From assembly GCF_963675165.1 (NCBI RefSeq), contig NC_087386.1, forward strand, positions 732,931 through 796,930: DNA of 64,000 nucleotides. The letters are read 5' to 3'. This document shows, piece after piece, positions 47,296 to 59,314 of this stretch. Under the pieces are notes generated by a model that worked only from the letters and a program-made list of their open reading frames with translations, had not been told where the DNA came from and did no database searches. The translations under genes and the position numbers were made by a program. The first letter of the stretch is position 1; every line of letters starts with the position of its first letter. The stretch is from Halichondria panicea (Eukaryota; Porifera; Demospongiae; Suberitida; Halichondriidae).

Positions 47296-48289
47296 CACTG
47301 TAAGACGGCCCCTGTAAGATGGCTAGCAACCATCAGCCCCACAGCTGGAAGATGTCAACGTTGACCAGTCCCATGCACTCATGGCTCTAGAAAAAATTGT
47401 GTTACTCTGCCGCCATCTTGTCAACCAAGTCTTCTCTCCACCTGGTCGATAAAGCGTGCTGTTTCTTTTTTGATGATGGCTCATTTTTCATTTTTACCTT
47501 TCTGCCATCTAAAAAATAATTTCAAAGCATAATGCGTGCGTGTGGTCTGCCAAAACTATAATAAAATAAAATTGTAAGCATGGAAACTTTGTTGCATGCC
47601 TATTATGATGGCTTGCGTCTCTTTGCCTTGGACTGCTTCCTTCTCTGGATAACCATTTAATGGCCTCTCTTTTTCCTTGGAGAATCAAACTGTTAAGATG
47701 TCCTTCTTCCTTGCCACCTTGGCTGGTCTACTTTGCTGCCCATGACCCAACAAATGACCCAAAACAGTGTTTCCCTTATTTTTTCCCAAACAACTTTTTT
47801 CCCAACAAGCCCTAGGCTAAGCATAATTTATAATGGTAGTGTAATTAATAGGTGTTTAATTTATAATTGTTGCCATAGGTTTGCCATGGGTTGCTAGGGG
47901 GAGCTGGGGAGCGTGGAGTGGGGGTAGGGGTCGATCCTCACTGGTGTGTCGGTGTCGTAGAGCGGGGGGCTGGACTGGCCTTAAATGTGGACTGTAGAAG
48001 TTGCAGGCGTGGCTAGTGGGTACTGACTAGTGGCCATAACCGGATGCTTAAAATGAAACTTAAAGCACCATTTTATGATTGTTGCTTTGCCCATAACCAA
48101 TGAACTATAAACTCATCATAACATGCATGTTGTAAGTATCGTCTTCTAGTCTTAGGATCAGTTAGATTGAATCAGATAGAGAACTAGTTGCATTTTGCAT
48201 CGCTTATAGCTATAGTGGCTTAGCTTGCATGCTCACACCTAGCTATATAATTAGTTTGCATTCGCTATTAAAGTGGCTTAATTTACATG

Positions 48290-48705
48290 CTTATAGCTAG
48301 TGGCTTAGTTAGCATGCTCATAGCTAGTGGCTTAGTTAGCATGCTCATAGCTAGTGGCTTAGTTAGCATGCTCATAGCTAGTGGCTTAGTTAGCATGCTC
48401 ATAGCTAGTGGCTTAGTTAGCATGCTCATAGCTAGTGGCTTAGTTAGCATGCTCATAGCTAGTGGCTTAGTTAGCATGCTCATAGATAGTGGCTTAGTTA
48501 GCATGCTCATAGCTAGTGGCTTAGTTAGCATGCTCATAGCTAGTGGCTTAGTTAGCATGCTCATAGCTAGTGGCTTAGTTAGCATGCTCATAGCTAGTGG
48601 CTTAGTTAGCATGCTCATAGCTAGTGGCTTAGTTAGCATGCTCATAGCTAGTGGCTTAGTTAGCATGCTCATAGCTAGTGGCTTAGTTAGCATGCTCATA
48701 GCTAT
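48290..48705. repeat. Tandem array, 27-bp unit, about 15 copies
   Basis: The unit is GCTAGTGGCTTAGTTAGCAT followed by GCTCATA, nearly invariant, with one unit having ATAGATAG. Because 27 is a multiple of three, frames on both strands stay open and would encode 9-residue repeats (MLIASGLVS or AMSMLTKPL). No start context or splice sites suggest that it is translated. Confidence 0.97.
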
Positions 48706-49559
48706 AGCTAGTAGCTTGTAATTTGCATGCTCATAATAATATAGATCTAGTGGCATAGTAATAATAGCTAGACAAACTGATAGTATAATAATTATAGCTA
48801 GTGGCATAGTAATATAGCTAGTGGCTTAATTTGTATGCTCGTAGCTAGATCTAGTGGCTTATACTCCGGGTTAGCTAGATATATAGATCTTAAATCTAGC
48901 TAGAGTTGAGTGGAATTACAAAACCCTTTGGTAGGTTTGGTTTTGTAGTTCCCTTGTTCGTTGGTTTGGGTGGTAGGCATATTTCATGCATGGTGTCAAA
49001 TGGTTTCTGCGGCTGAAGGATGGCACTAGCTGCTACCTAGGCTGCATATGTGCCTGTAGCTTCACATGAGGTCGTACCAGGTAACCCTGTGACATGCATC
49101 GGTGGGGGGAGACCTGGGTGATGGGGGCTAGGTGGGGGCAGGGGGGCAGGGGGTAGGCGGTTTTTTAATATAGTTGCATGTGGGGGTTACTGCGGGGGGT
49201 AGGCAGTAATATAGTTGCATATGGGGGTTACTGTGGGGGTAGGCAGTTTGAAGTTGCATACTTAACCGATCGAGAGCACTGCCGTGTCCCGGATTACCAC
49301 CAACTCCCCCAAATATAATTACAACACTCGAGTGACATGTGACATGAAGTGAGTGATCAATTTATAATGATGCCATGATCGACGATGGCTGTAACATATC
49401 TTGTTATTGATGATTGTCGTATATCTTCCTCCATCAAAGTATAAGTATTGCTTTGCTGGCAATTCTTGCAAACGTACGTGGTCTTGGTACCATATTCTAT
49501 GATTGTCGATGCCTCCGTCAACTCTATTTCCCCAAATAAGTGCCTTAAGGCAATTTTTG

Positions 49560-49990
49560 CAAACTTACTGTCTTGGTGCCACCTCAATATAAGATTCCTC
49601 CGCTCAGGTGGCTCTATAGGTGCCTTTATAAACACTGCAATTAAGTGGCAATTCTATGATTGTCTTATTGAAGGTATAAGATTCCTCCGCCTAAGGTGGC
49701 GCTAAACGCCTTTATAAACACTGCATTTCCTCAATTAAGTGGCAATTCTATGATTGTCTTATTGAAGGTATAAGATTCATCCGCCTAAGGTGGCGCTAAA
49801 CGCCTTTATAAACACTGCATTTCCTCAATTAAGTGGCAATTCTATGATTGTCATATTGACAGGATGCCTCCTCCGCCTAAGGTGGCTCTATATAGGTGTA
49901 TAAACGCCTTTATAAATACTGCATTTCCGTGGTAATTGATACCGTATTCTATGATTGTCTTATTGACAGTATAATATCCACCAAGGTACC
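49560..49990. repeat. Tandem array, about 94-bp unit, 4-5 diverged copies
   Basis: The unit contains AAGGTATAAGATTCCTCCGC, TAAACGCCTTTATAAACACT and AAGTGGCAATTCTATGATTG. Two nearly identical units start at 49671 and 49765; flanking ones are diverged. Confidence 0.9.
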
Positions 49991-50379
49991 TCTAAACACG
50001 GCATTTCCCCAATTAAGTGGCAATTCTTATTGGTCGGTGATTGATGCTTCAGTCAAGCCTCTAGATGCTTGCCTGGGCAATTGTTAGGCAAATACCACCC
50101 ATTATTGAAATGGCTATATATATGCCTCCTTCATTGAGGTTAAGTTGCCGATTGATTGAACCACCATCATCATTGAACGCTGACATCTGCCGGAAATGAT
50201 CTCTTCTCTCCCGACCGAGGCCACACTCTCACAGCTCTCAAGTTCTAAGTTCTCTCTGGTGGTTTGGAGATCAGATCTACTCCCATTTGAGTAACCACAA
50301 TGATCCTATGTCAATTGGCTCGTGTCCAATGGTCATATATGTAGGTGTGTCTCTCAATGTCCGAAACTGGCTCCGGCCT

Positions 50380-50925
50380 ATAGTGTTCTCTGAAGGCTTC
50401 GGCCTATAGTGTTCTCTGAAGGCTTCGGCCTATAGTGTTCTCTGAAGGCTTCGGCCTATAGTGTTCTCTGAAGGCTTTGGCCTATAGTGTTCTTTGAAGG
50501 CTCCGGCCTATAGTGTTCTCTGAAGGCTCCGGCATATAGTGTTCTCTGAAGGCTTTGGCCTATAGTGTTATCTGAAGGCTCCGGCCTATAGTGTTCTCTG
50601 AAGGCTCCGGCCCATAGTGTTCTCTGAAGGCTTCGGCCTATAGTAGGCTCCAGCCTATAGTGTTCTCTGAAGGCTCCGGCCCATAGTGTTCTCTGAAGGC
50701 TTCGGCCTATAGTAGGCTCCGGCCTATAGTGTTCTCTGAAGGCTTCGGCCTATGGTTTTCTCTCTGAAGGCTTTGGCCTATAGTAGGCTCCGGCTCTCTG
50801 AAGGCTTCGGCCTATAGTAGGCTCCGGCCTATATAGTGTTCTCTGAAGGCTTCGGCCTATAGTGTTCTCTGAAGGCTTCGGCCTATAGTGTTCTCTGAAG
50901 GCTCCGGCCTATAGTGCTCTAGCTG
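50380..50925. repeat. Tandem array, 26-bp unit with shorter variants
   Basis: The unit is GGCTTCGGCCTATAGTGTTC followed by TCTGAA, with GGCTCCGG variants and partial units (TATAGTAGGCTCCGGCC). About 20 copies. The motif GAAGGCTTCGGCC returns in the next array. Confidence 0.97.
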
Positions 50926-51079
50926 TGCTGAGCAGGGCTCTGGCTATGATATATCTCTCAATTGGTCTGAGGTGGTTAGGTGGTGTGAAGTGGCCCTAAC
51001 AACTATGAGGTGGCCCTAACAACGAGGTGGCCCTAACAACAGAGGTGGCCCATTGATTCCAACCACGACAGAAACCTAT

Positions 51080-52070
51080 GTTCCCAGTGTCTCAACGAGG
51101 AGCTGAACGGGATGTGGAGCGGGGCAAGTGGCAGCAGCTGGATCCACCACCATCATCTCTCTCAACCAACTCTGTCTCTGCTGGAATTCCTGTCCATCGT
51201 GTTCATCCCAGCTGAAGAAGGCTTCAGCCTCGCAGCTGAGTCCCCTGTCCATGCACTCATGGCAGGGGCAGGCTCTGTTCACGATGCACTGTTCTCCGAT
51301 GGTCACCCTGAAGGCCAGGTATGTGTTCTTATTGTGTATACTCATGGCAGGGACAGGCTCTGATCGCCCCAAAGGCTTCGGCCTAACAGTTCTCTCCGAT
51401 GTTCACCTGAAGGCTTCGGCCGGGAATGTGTTCTCCCGTGTTCATCCCAGCTGAAGAAGGCTTCGGCCTCGCAGGCTCTGTTCACCCCGACCTGAAGAAG
51501 GCGGCCAGACCATCAGCCCCACAGCAGAAGACGGACCTCTGATCTGCCTCTACCTCTGCTGGAGTTCCTGTCCACTCGGGGGTGTTCATCCCAGCTGAAG
51601 AAGGCTTCGGCCTCGCAGCTGAGTCCCCTGTCCATGCACTCATCATGGCAGGGGCAGGCTCTGTTCACCCCGACCTGAAGGCGGCCAGACCATCGGCCCC
51701 ACAGCAGAAGACGGACCTCTGATCTGCCTCTACCTCTGCTGGAGTTCCTGTCCACTCGGGGGTGTTCATCCCAGCTGAAGAAGGCTTCGGCCTCGCAGCT
51801 GAGTCCCCTGTCCATGCACTCATGGCAGGGGCAGGCTCTGTTCACCCCGACCTGAAGAAGGCGGCCAGACCATCGGCCCCACAGCAGAAGACGGACCTCT
51901 GATCTGCCTCTACCTCTGCTGGAGTTCCTGTTCACTCGGGGGTGTTCATCCCAGCTGAAGAAGGCTTCGGCCTCGCAGCTGAGTCCCTTGTCCATGCACT
52001 CATGGCAGGGGCAGGCTCTGTTCACCCCGACCTGAAGGCGGCCAGACCATCGGCCCCACAGCAGAAGGTG
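51080..52070. repeat. Tandem array, about 180-bp unit, open on the minus strand
   Basis: The motif AAGAAGGCTTCGGCCTCGCA recurs at about 51597, 51778 and 51958; more diverged copies are at 51218 and 51455. On the minus strand 52025-51513 reads openly for 170 codons with a Cys-rich repeat (NRACPCHECMDRGLSCEAEA..). The unit length is divisible by three or nearly so, which alone could explain the open frame. Confidence 0.9.
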
Positions 52071-52144
52071 GACTTAGCCATGGGTTTTACAGACGGGGAA
52101 AGGGAATTGTTCGTATGGTATAGCTATTGGTGTACACAGCGAAT

Positions 52145-52290
52145 ATGTAATAACACAATGCTTAACCGTCTTCTTCTTCTGCCCCCAGGAAATTTTAATG
52201 GATCTTCCTAACGAGCGGACTGATCATATGGACTGGTAAAGAGTTACTTCATTAACGCCTGATACTATGTGCGCATATCATGATAGTATG
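52145..52290. repeat. Segment duplicated at 53065-53230
   Basis: Both places share TGTAATAACA(C/A)AATGCTTAAC, a CTTCT-rich stretch, CTGCCCCC, TGGATCTTCCTAA(C/T)GAGCG, ATGGACTGGTAAAGAGTTA and ATTACTTCATTAACGCCTGA or close forms. The copies are about 920 bp apart. No gene is recognised. Confidence 0.85.
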
Positions 52291-53064
52291 TGATTACCTT
52301 CCAATGGCTATAAAAGTCACTTCTGTTATCACTACAAGATCTCTTAATTTGTAGCTTGGTCTACGTAATATCCATGCATTTAATGATGCGTTTGGCTTAT
52401 TATGTCGTGTGTGTAACCAAGTCTTCATACATTTGGCTTCATGTGCAACATCCCACTCATGTTATAGCTTAGACTATTATAGCTACACAGTGTGCGTGCA
52501 TGTATACTAGTAATGCTGCACAGTGTGCATGCATGTATACTAGTAATGCTGCACAGCTATGACTCTATTTACGCAGACAGATCTGAAGCAGCTCTAAAGA
52601 CAATCGAGACAACGATTATGGTGGGAGGAGTCACTGGCACAACCTATGCTGATCGACCAAAAACTAAATTGTGAGACGTACAAAAAAACACGGTTCTATA
52701 TATATATGTTCAGGACACAAGGGCCTGGTTATAATTCTATATTGAACTCCCATAATTATATTTATCGTGGCAATCAATTATATACACTAGAATCTGCACT
52801 ATATAATAGGATGTCCTCTTCATTTATCTGGTGCTTTGATCTTTATTTCTTTTTCTAGAAGTTGAAGTAGCTAGACGAACCCCATGACGTTATCATGCAG
52901 ATCTCTATACGTCTCTACCTTGTGGTAGAATACAAAAAGGTATTCGGTACAAAAAGATTGCCAGTGTAAGTAAGTATAATTATGTTGTATGGGGGTGTGG
53001 TTAAAACTAACTAATTAAGTGGTGTTGCATGCATCGAACCCTCGGAGTAAATCAAATATCCTTC

Positions 53065-53230
53065 TGTAATAACAAAATGCTTAACTGTTTCTTTTAGCTG
53101 CCCCCATGTAAGAAATGGATCTTCCTAATGAGCGTGGACTGGATTGATGGACTGGTAAAGAGTTAACTTTTTTTAATTACTTCATTAACGCCTGATAACA
53201 TGTGCATACGATCTGTTATGGGATTGCCTT
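53065..53230. repeat. Second copy of the 52145-52290 segment
   Basis: Same order of motifs as the first copy, with small indels (extra T run after AGAGTTAAC). See 52145-52290. Confidence 0.85.
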
Positions 53231-53752
53231 CATAATTATTATGAGTATCTCTTAATTTATAGCTCCGTTTTAGCCTCGTTATGTTCCTAGGCCAATTTTT
53301 CTCGATCAATAGAAGTGTGACCATGCAGAGATTAATCTGTGGTGTGACATTGATGCAAATACAGCATTCATTATGTGGCATAATAATGATCTAGGGACGT
53401 CACAGTTTACTGAACTTAGTATAATTATTGCTATAATTGAATGTTGCAATCTGTGCTGTGCTAATGCCTCTCAGCGTGTTTTACTTTGCTCAAAAAGTAA
53501 TGTGTACTTAGAAATGTGTATACATGTATATAGTGTGTTTAGAATATAATTATGTATGATTATATTCGTTTATAAAATTATGATTGCATTTGAATTCCAT
53601 GCATAGATATAACAAGGCGAGCTTATGGAACAGATCGGATGGTGTTTGATGAATGATATAGATGAATGATAGAAGCAGTATTTTGCATTCCTTGTCTTAT
53701 AAAAAGGGTGGGTACGGGTACAAATGGATCAAGAGTTCACCAGAGAGTTCAC

Positions 53753-53814
53753 AATGAAAGGACAGACACCGTGACAGCTTGGTCGGACTCGGAAATTATG
53801 TAGCTATTCAGTGT
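53753..53814 (+). pseudogene. Duplicated last codons of PNPLA6/7
   Basis: AATGAAAGGACAG, CACCGTGACAGCTTGGTCGG and GAAATTATGTAG match the final codons of PNPLA6/7 (about 38357-38419), with two short deletions that keep the frame to the stop. No other part of the gene is nearby. A hairpin and GGGCGTGG..CACGCCC pairs follow, as they do after the real gene end. Confidence 0.85.
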
Positions 53815-53897
53815 GGTTAAGGCATGCCAAATGATCATATTTGAGATGGTTGCATGAATGATGAAATTTTGTAGGAATGTAGCCTCAAACAAGCTAT

Positions 53898-53957
53898 TAG
53901 CCTCGATCCCAGCCCCTCACTACTTTCGCAATTGAGAGCGGCCTGGAATGGAGGCTA
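53898..53957. mobile_element. Small hairpin element (TAGCCTCGATCCCAGC family)
   Basis: TAGCCTCGATCCCAGCCCCTC pairs imperfectly with GAGAGCGGCCTGGAATGGAGGCTA. Same family as 7934 and 16104. Confidence 0.7.
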
Positions 53958-54025
53958 ACAAGCTACATGCTATGAACAGATGGGCGTGGCCATCATTCAC
54001 TTGAAGGTCACGCCCCCATCATGGA

Positions 54026-54471
54026 ATGGAGTCTCCAAGAAGAATTCTGTAGGGCACTATTGATCAGCTCTTGTTGGAAGTGAGGAGAGAGTCACAGAAT
54101 AATCTAGAGGGTCCATCTCTGCCAGAAAATCTACTGTCTGCACTTCACTCTGTTTTCCAACAGTCTCTTCTTCATGCATTGGACCTTGTGGACAAGAATC
54201 ATGTGATGTGTTTTGTGTGTCTTGCTGGAAGAGAGCTATTCCAAGTTCAAGCAAGTGCTGGGAACAGAGTCTACACTTGTCTGGTGTCCAGTAACTACTG
54301 CAATTGCCCCTCATTTGTGTACAGTGTGATTCTGAAGGAAGACGCTCTCACCTGGCTGTACAGTTGGGACGTGCACTGGATCGTGTTGAAACAAAGGACA
54401 TTTCAGGAGAACAATTTGCCAAACTCCTTTCTGCAGACACATGTAGAAACGTTATTAGCTTAGGATATTGA
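54026..54471 (+). pseudogene. ZSWIM7: ZSWIM7 (SWS1) copy with a stop and a deletion in the SWIM motif
   Basis: Clear match to ZSWIM7, the partner of SWSAP1 in RAD51-mediated recombination: LLHALDLVDKNHV, NRVYTCLVSSNYCNCPSFVY, VILKEDALT, then in another frame LAVQLGRALDRVE and ISGEQFAKLLSADT. The zinc-binding SWIM motif is CxC..CxH. The first CxC (CNC) is present, but the residues CKH expected between ALT and LAV are missing and the frame shifts exactly there (about 54340). This fits loss of 10 bp between CACCTG-like microrepeats. Upstream, the only in-frame ATG (54026) is followed eight codons later by TAG (54050). Two faults argue for a pseudogene; sequence error at both is less likely. Confidence 0.75.
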
Positions 54472-54794
54472 TTCTAGGATATTGTATCATTATTTTTATT
54501 AATACTGAGACGATGTGATTTTATACTTATAATTATTGTTCCCACGGATCAAGAACTCACTCTTAAGAAATTGTTCCCATGTATGGTTGATTAAACAGTC
54601 TGTACGACCAAACATATACAGCATTTATAAGCATAATTATCTTTACAACATAAAGTAAATGAAAATTGCACAAAACAAACACACATGAATGCTTAAAATA
54701 TTCATTCTGATAGTCAATAGTTTGTGTCTGTACAATCACTATAATACATACACTATATTTATAAGAGCTACAATAACGTCCAAGTATCTTGTCT
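54472..54794. other. AT-rich intergenic region
   Basis: Lies between the ZSWIM7 copy and the 3' end of the Munc18-type gene. It should hold the 3' untranslated region of the latter. No gene, RNA or repeat seen. Confidence 0.6.
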
Positions 54795-57321
54795 CTATGT
54801 GGCCACGAGAGGTTGCAGGCTCTTCAGTTGATCCATGAAGCGAGTGGGAGTGACAATGTGGGTGGAGCCAATAATGACCTCACAGTTGGTGGCAGCGGAG
54901 GCCTCGTATGCCGCCCTCATCTCAGAGTAGGTCATCCCTCCCACTACGAAGATGATGATAGTTGGTCCACCTCTCTTGACAGGAGCAGAAGCTGTTGCCT
55001 GTGCACGGACGAGATGAAAAAAACATCATGGCTTTATACATGTAGCTACCGTCCAACACAGTGTGTACCTATAAGTACACACATGCGTATAGTACATGTA
55101 AGCATGGAAAGAACACAGCACACATGTACACTATTCACCAGTGAAATTACTCTAGAGTAAACCCCACAGCGACTGTCAAAGAGGTGACCTGCTACAACAG
55201 TGAACACACGTTTAAACACAAGCTAAATAGACTTAGGAGCCAATTAAATTTACTATACATAATAGACAGGGTTAGACTATACATAATAGACAGGGTTAGA
55301 CACTTACCCCTCCTTTGGAGGGAGAGGCTCCCTCCTGTTTCTGGCCAGGGATCCAGTTCCACCTTTGTCGCACACTGGTGCCGGGAACAGCTCCACTGGC
55401 ACCCCCAACAGAAGTGCCAGACACGGAGCCACCACCAAAGTTGGCCCCAGAGGTAGGGCGAGGTGCTTTCCCACGGAAACAGGGAGCATAGCTCTCATCC
55501 AGCTTACCCTCGGCGGCATACTACGAGGGGAGAGGGGTAGGAGAAGCATTACATTATACTTAAAATAACTGGGATGTGCTTCTCTTGTGTACAATGAACT
55601 GTACTAGCCAACAACGTACACACAGTGTATATATTTGTATACAGAACGCCAAGCTAGTATCGCAGGACAATAACATGATGACAAAGTATGTCCGACTAAG
55701 CTCACCTCTGCAATGTCCTGCAGCAGTGGTGACCATCGTGACACCTCGTACTTCTCTCCTGGTCGCTCCTTGGGCTTGATCCGATGCTTGGGGACACTCA
55801 CTTTCTCCTCAGCCAGTATCTTGTGGCCGAGGTGCATCAGGTTCAAGATCACCTTCCTACCAGAGATTCATCACAGACAGAGAGAGAAACATTATTAAAG
55901 CACATCTGAACAAGCTACATAAGCTTTCAGGAACTAATCCAATCACAGTACTCTCAAGATGTAAGGGACTCAACCATTACTGCACACACACACAGTACAG
56001 TTCATATGAGCAAAGCTGTCAGTCAGTTACCTCTCATTGAGTGGCAGTTCAGAATGCTGCATGAGCTTGGAGAAGTCATCACGGCTAACACCTTTCTTAA
56101 AGAGGATATAAAGAACGAGTAGACGAGCTTTCCTTTGGTATCTGCAAACATCAACAGTTGGTAAGGAACAACATACACTGAAATAGATATTGGGTAAAGA
56201 TCATCAATTCCATTTTTATAAACACAGCTACATGTACAACTTCAACTAACGAGAGATCCTTTGAGAAGAGGAGTGGCATCATGTCAGCCATGGGGTCAGT
56301 GATGGGGTCACCGGCTGCATCAGTCCCAGTGGCAAGGTTCTGCTCAACTTTGGCCACTTTAGACACACTACTATCTCCACCCTGCCGGTAGCGACTCAGC
56401 AATGTGTCCACCATGTTCAGGTGGAGAGAGTACTGTGTGTGGTGTGTGTGTGGGTGTGTAGTGTGTGTGTGGGGGGTGGTGTGGTGTGTGTGTGGGGGGT
56501 GGTGTGGTGTGTGTGTGGGTGTGGTGTGGTGTGGGGTGTGGTGTGGGTGGGTGTGTGTAGTGTGTGGGTGTAGTGTGTGGTTGCATACGTAATGCCGATA
56601 TGTACATACATTTCACTAAATGTCCTATAATCACAGACAGCCTGCACGAGGTGTGCACTGACTCTATTATGAAGGCTCACAACACAGCACTGAGAGACTC
56701 ACCACACTCAGCTCCTTCTGGTACTGGGGGACATTCTTGATGTAGCGAGAGAGGTCCTTGATGGATAGCAGCTACAGGGAGAAGGCAACATACTTCATAC
56801 ACATCCTGAAAATGTACTAAGTAAAAAAAAACTAGAATTCAATGAAAGAAAGTTATTGAGTGTGATGTAAAACCTTAAAGTTTTTGTAGAACACAAATTC
56901 ACCTCTTTGTCTCCATGTTTCTTGAGATGTTTCTTTTCTCCAAACTCCTTGAACTTTTCAGCCACTTCCCTGCGATCATGATTGACATTAGTTAACAACA
57001 ATGAAGTCATCAAAGCATGTAGCCATGGTAATCATGCCAATCGCAATGGATAACATACCTTGAGACATCAGCAATGTGTTCGTGTCTCAGCTGCACCCAA
57101 AGGTCATCATTCTCTGTTAAGAAAAAGAAAATAAGTAGTCAGTAGCAAATTAGCATGGCAGTACAGAAGTGAGAGCATTCGTTGTGTGGGAGGGTTAAGA
57201 AATGAACCAACTGACAGCAGAACATGTATTTGTTTTTAGAACTACAACACATTATTGAGTTTACCATCTAGAATGACATCTCTAGATTTCTGAGCTCCTC
57301 CAACAGTTGCCGCCTTATAGC

Positions 57322-57353
<32 letters not shown>

Positions 57354-59275
57354 TGTGTGGGGTGTGTGTGGGGGGGGGTTGCTTACGTGTAGACATCATT
57401 CTCCACTTTGAGCAGATCGTAGGCCATGGCCTGGTAGGTGAGCTCGTGCAGAATGGGAGACACTACATCAAAACCCCTGAGGAGATAGGGTAATCAATAC
57501 ATATTGGTTTAGAATACAGTACGGATCGGCAAAACCATAACAATACGAGTTTACAATATGGCTTACCTGTCCAAGATGATGAGCTGGGACATAGCTTTGT
57601 CGTGGCCCTGGAGAACAAAGGGCATTGTGGACATAATGAACACTAGGCCACTAGCTGTGGGTACCAGGACACTGAGGCTACTACATGTATATACATTTTA
57701 GTGTACAGGATAGCTGTGCTTACTGTTCCCAAGTCTCTCTTGTCTGCTTTGAAAGCATCTAGTTTGCTCTGCACAGCCTCGGCAATCTCAACCAGGTGAT
57801 CCACATCACTGAAATGTGTAAAAATACCATTAGTGGCCAAAGAGAAGCATTTCAGGAGCAATGAGTGAATCACTGTAACGACCGTGTGTTGCAATGGCTG
57901 TTCACACGCACACAGCACTGCACACACAGCACTGCACACACAGCACTGCACATGTAGTAGAATAAACTGTACAACAACTTCACAAGGTTGTACATAACAT
58001 AAGAGGATAAAGGATGCTTAGACAAGTTCAGATGAAGGTTAGTTATTGTAGAGGTCATCCCACTGACACATACAAGCACGCATGCATGGACCTACGTTGT
58101 TGTACATATACATGTACATGTACAATACCCCCCCCCCCCACCACACGCACACACACATACGCCCACCTACCCACCCACCCACTCACTTGCGGTATCTGAC
58201 GATTGGGTACTCTCCCAACATGGCGCACACGGTGGCCACCTGATCAGCAATCCTCTCGGCCATTTCCTTCTTGCTGGCAGAAGATCCAGGAGAGTAGAAG
58301 TCACCAAAGGCACTAGGATAGTCCAGTGTGAAGACATTGGATTCGTATGGCAGAAAGGCCATGTTGGCTTCTTTGATGGTGGCTATCTCTGCGACCGGGG
58401 AAATGGAGAGGTCAACACAGGAAACTATACGATGTACATACTGTATCAACCAGCATGCTGTTTTTCAGAAGTAAAAACTGAATGCTACTAACATGCATAA
58501 TCCCGTTGTCAAGCAAAAGTAACCAGTACACATACGTAAGTAAGTTTTAACTCACTTTTAGCAGCTTTGCTTGCCCCAAGCTTTGAGAAGAGCGTTGTGG
58601 GAACCTCTGCACAACAAAGGCAACAAGCATTAGTGTAAGCCAAATAGTTAAGACAGAAAGCTGCTGTCTATAGTCTATATACACATACAAGTACAGTAAC
58701 TAGCAAAACAAGGTTTCAGATAATGGTGAATTTTTTTCTGCAAATGGAACTACATGTCACAGATCTTGAATTCATCACTTCAGACATAGATATATGATAC
58801 ATGATACTAAAAAATTACAGCAAAGTTTCAGATAATGACAGGGACTTACTCTCCAAGAAGAAGATGTGAGCTGCCTTGTACATGGGAGAGGTTCCACTGT
58901 AGTCCTTCTTGATGGCCTCGATGTTCTCTTCACTGGGTACCACGACATAGATGGCCTCCAGGTGAGGGAGTGGTTGGCGGGACTTAGACAGACTCTCCAC
59001 CACTGGACAAAGAAATGACTGGATGAATCTACTCTCAATTAAACCTGTACTGTATATACAGCAATGTAGCACCATTGTTCACACTCATACCAGCTATACA
59101 TGTCTCAAACTGCACAGTAGAGGACAGATTACATGTAAGGGACCAGCTTAAGGTGATATTAGAACACAGGTTAGTGGTAGGGGCTGGGCTTACGAGTGAT
59201 TCCTTTGGCCATTACATCGCTCATTTTGCAACAAGCAGAGATAATGCGAGTGGAGAGTGTGTCCAGAATGAGTAC

Positions 59276-59314
<39 letters not shown>

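Larger units (their letters stand above)
43536..53752. other. 10-kb block of tandem-repeat arrays without supported genes
   Basis: Holds the 3' region of the collagen-like gene (43536-44066), six unrelated arrays (listed separately), and single-copy AT-rich spacers at 47300-48285, 48710-49560 and 52300-53060. I find no exon with family similarity. 48880-49260 is G-rich (runs such as GGTGGGGGCAGGGGGGCAGG). Confidence 0.6.

Noticed and set aside
48283-48807. MLIASGLVS and AMSMLTKPL repeat proteins
   Set aside because: They follow from a 27-bp tandem repeat being a multiple of three; no other coding sign.
44067-50925. Regular repeats considered as a CRISPR-like array
   Set aside because: Units are head-to-tail without unique spacers, and the DNA is eukaryotic.
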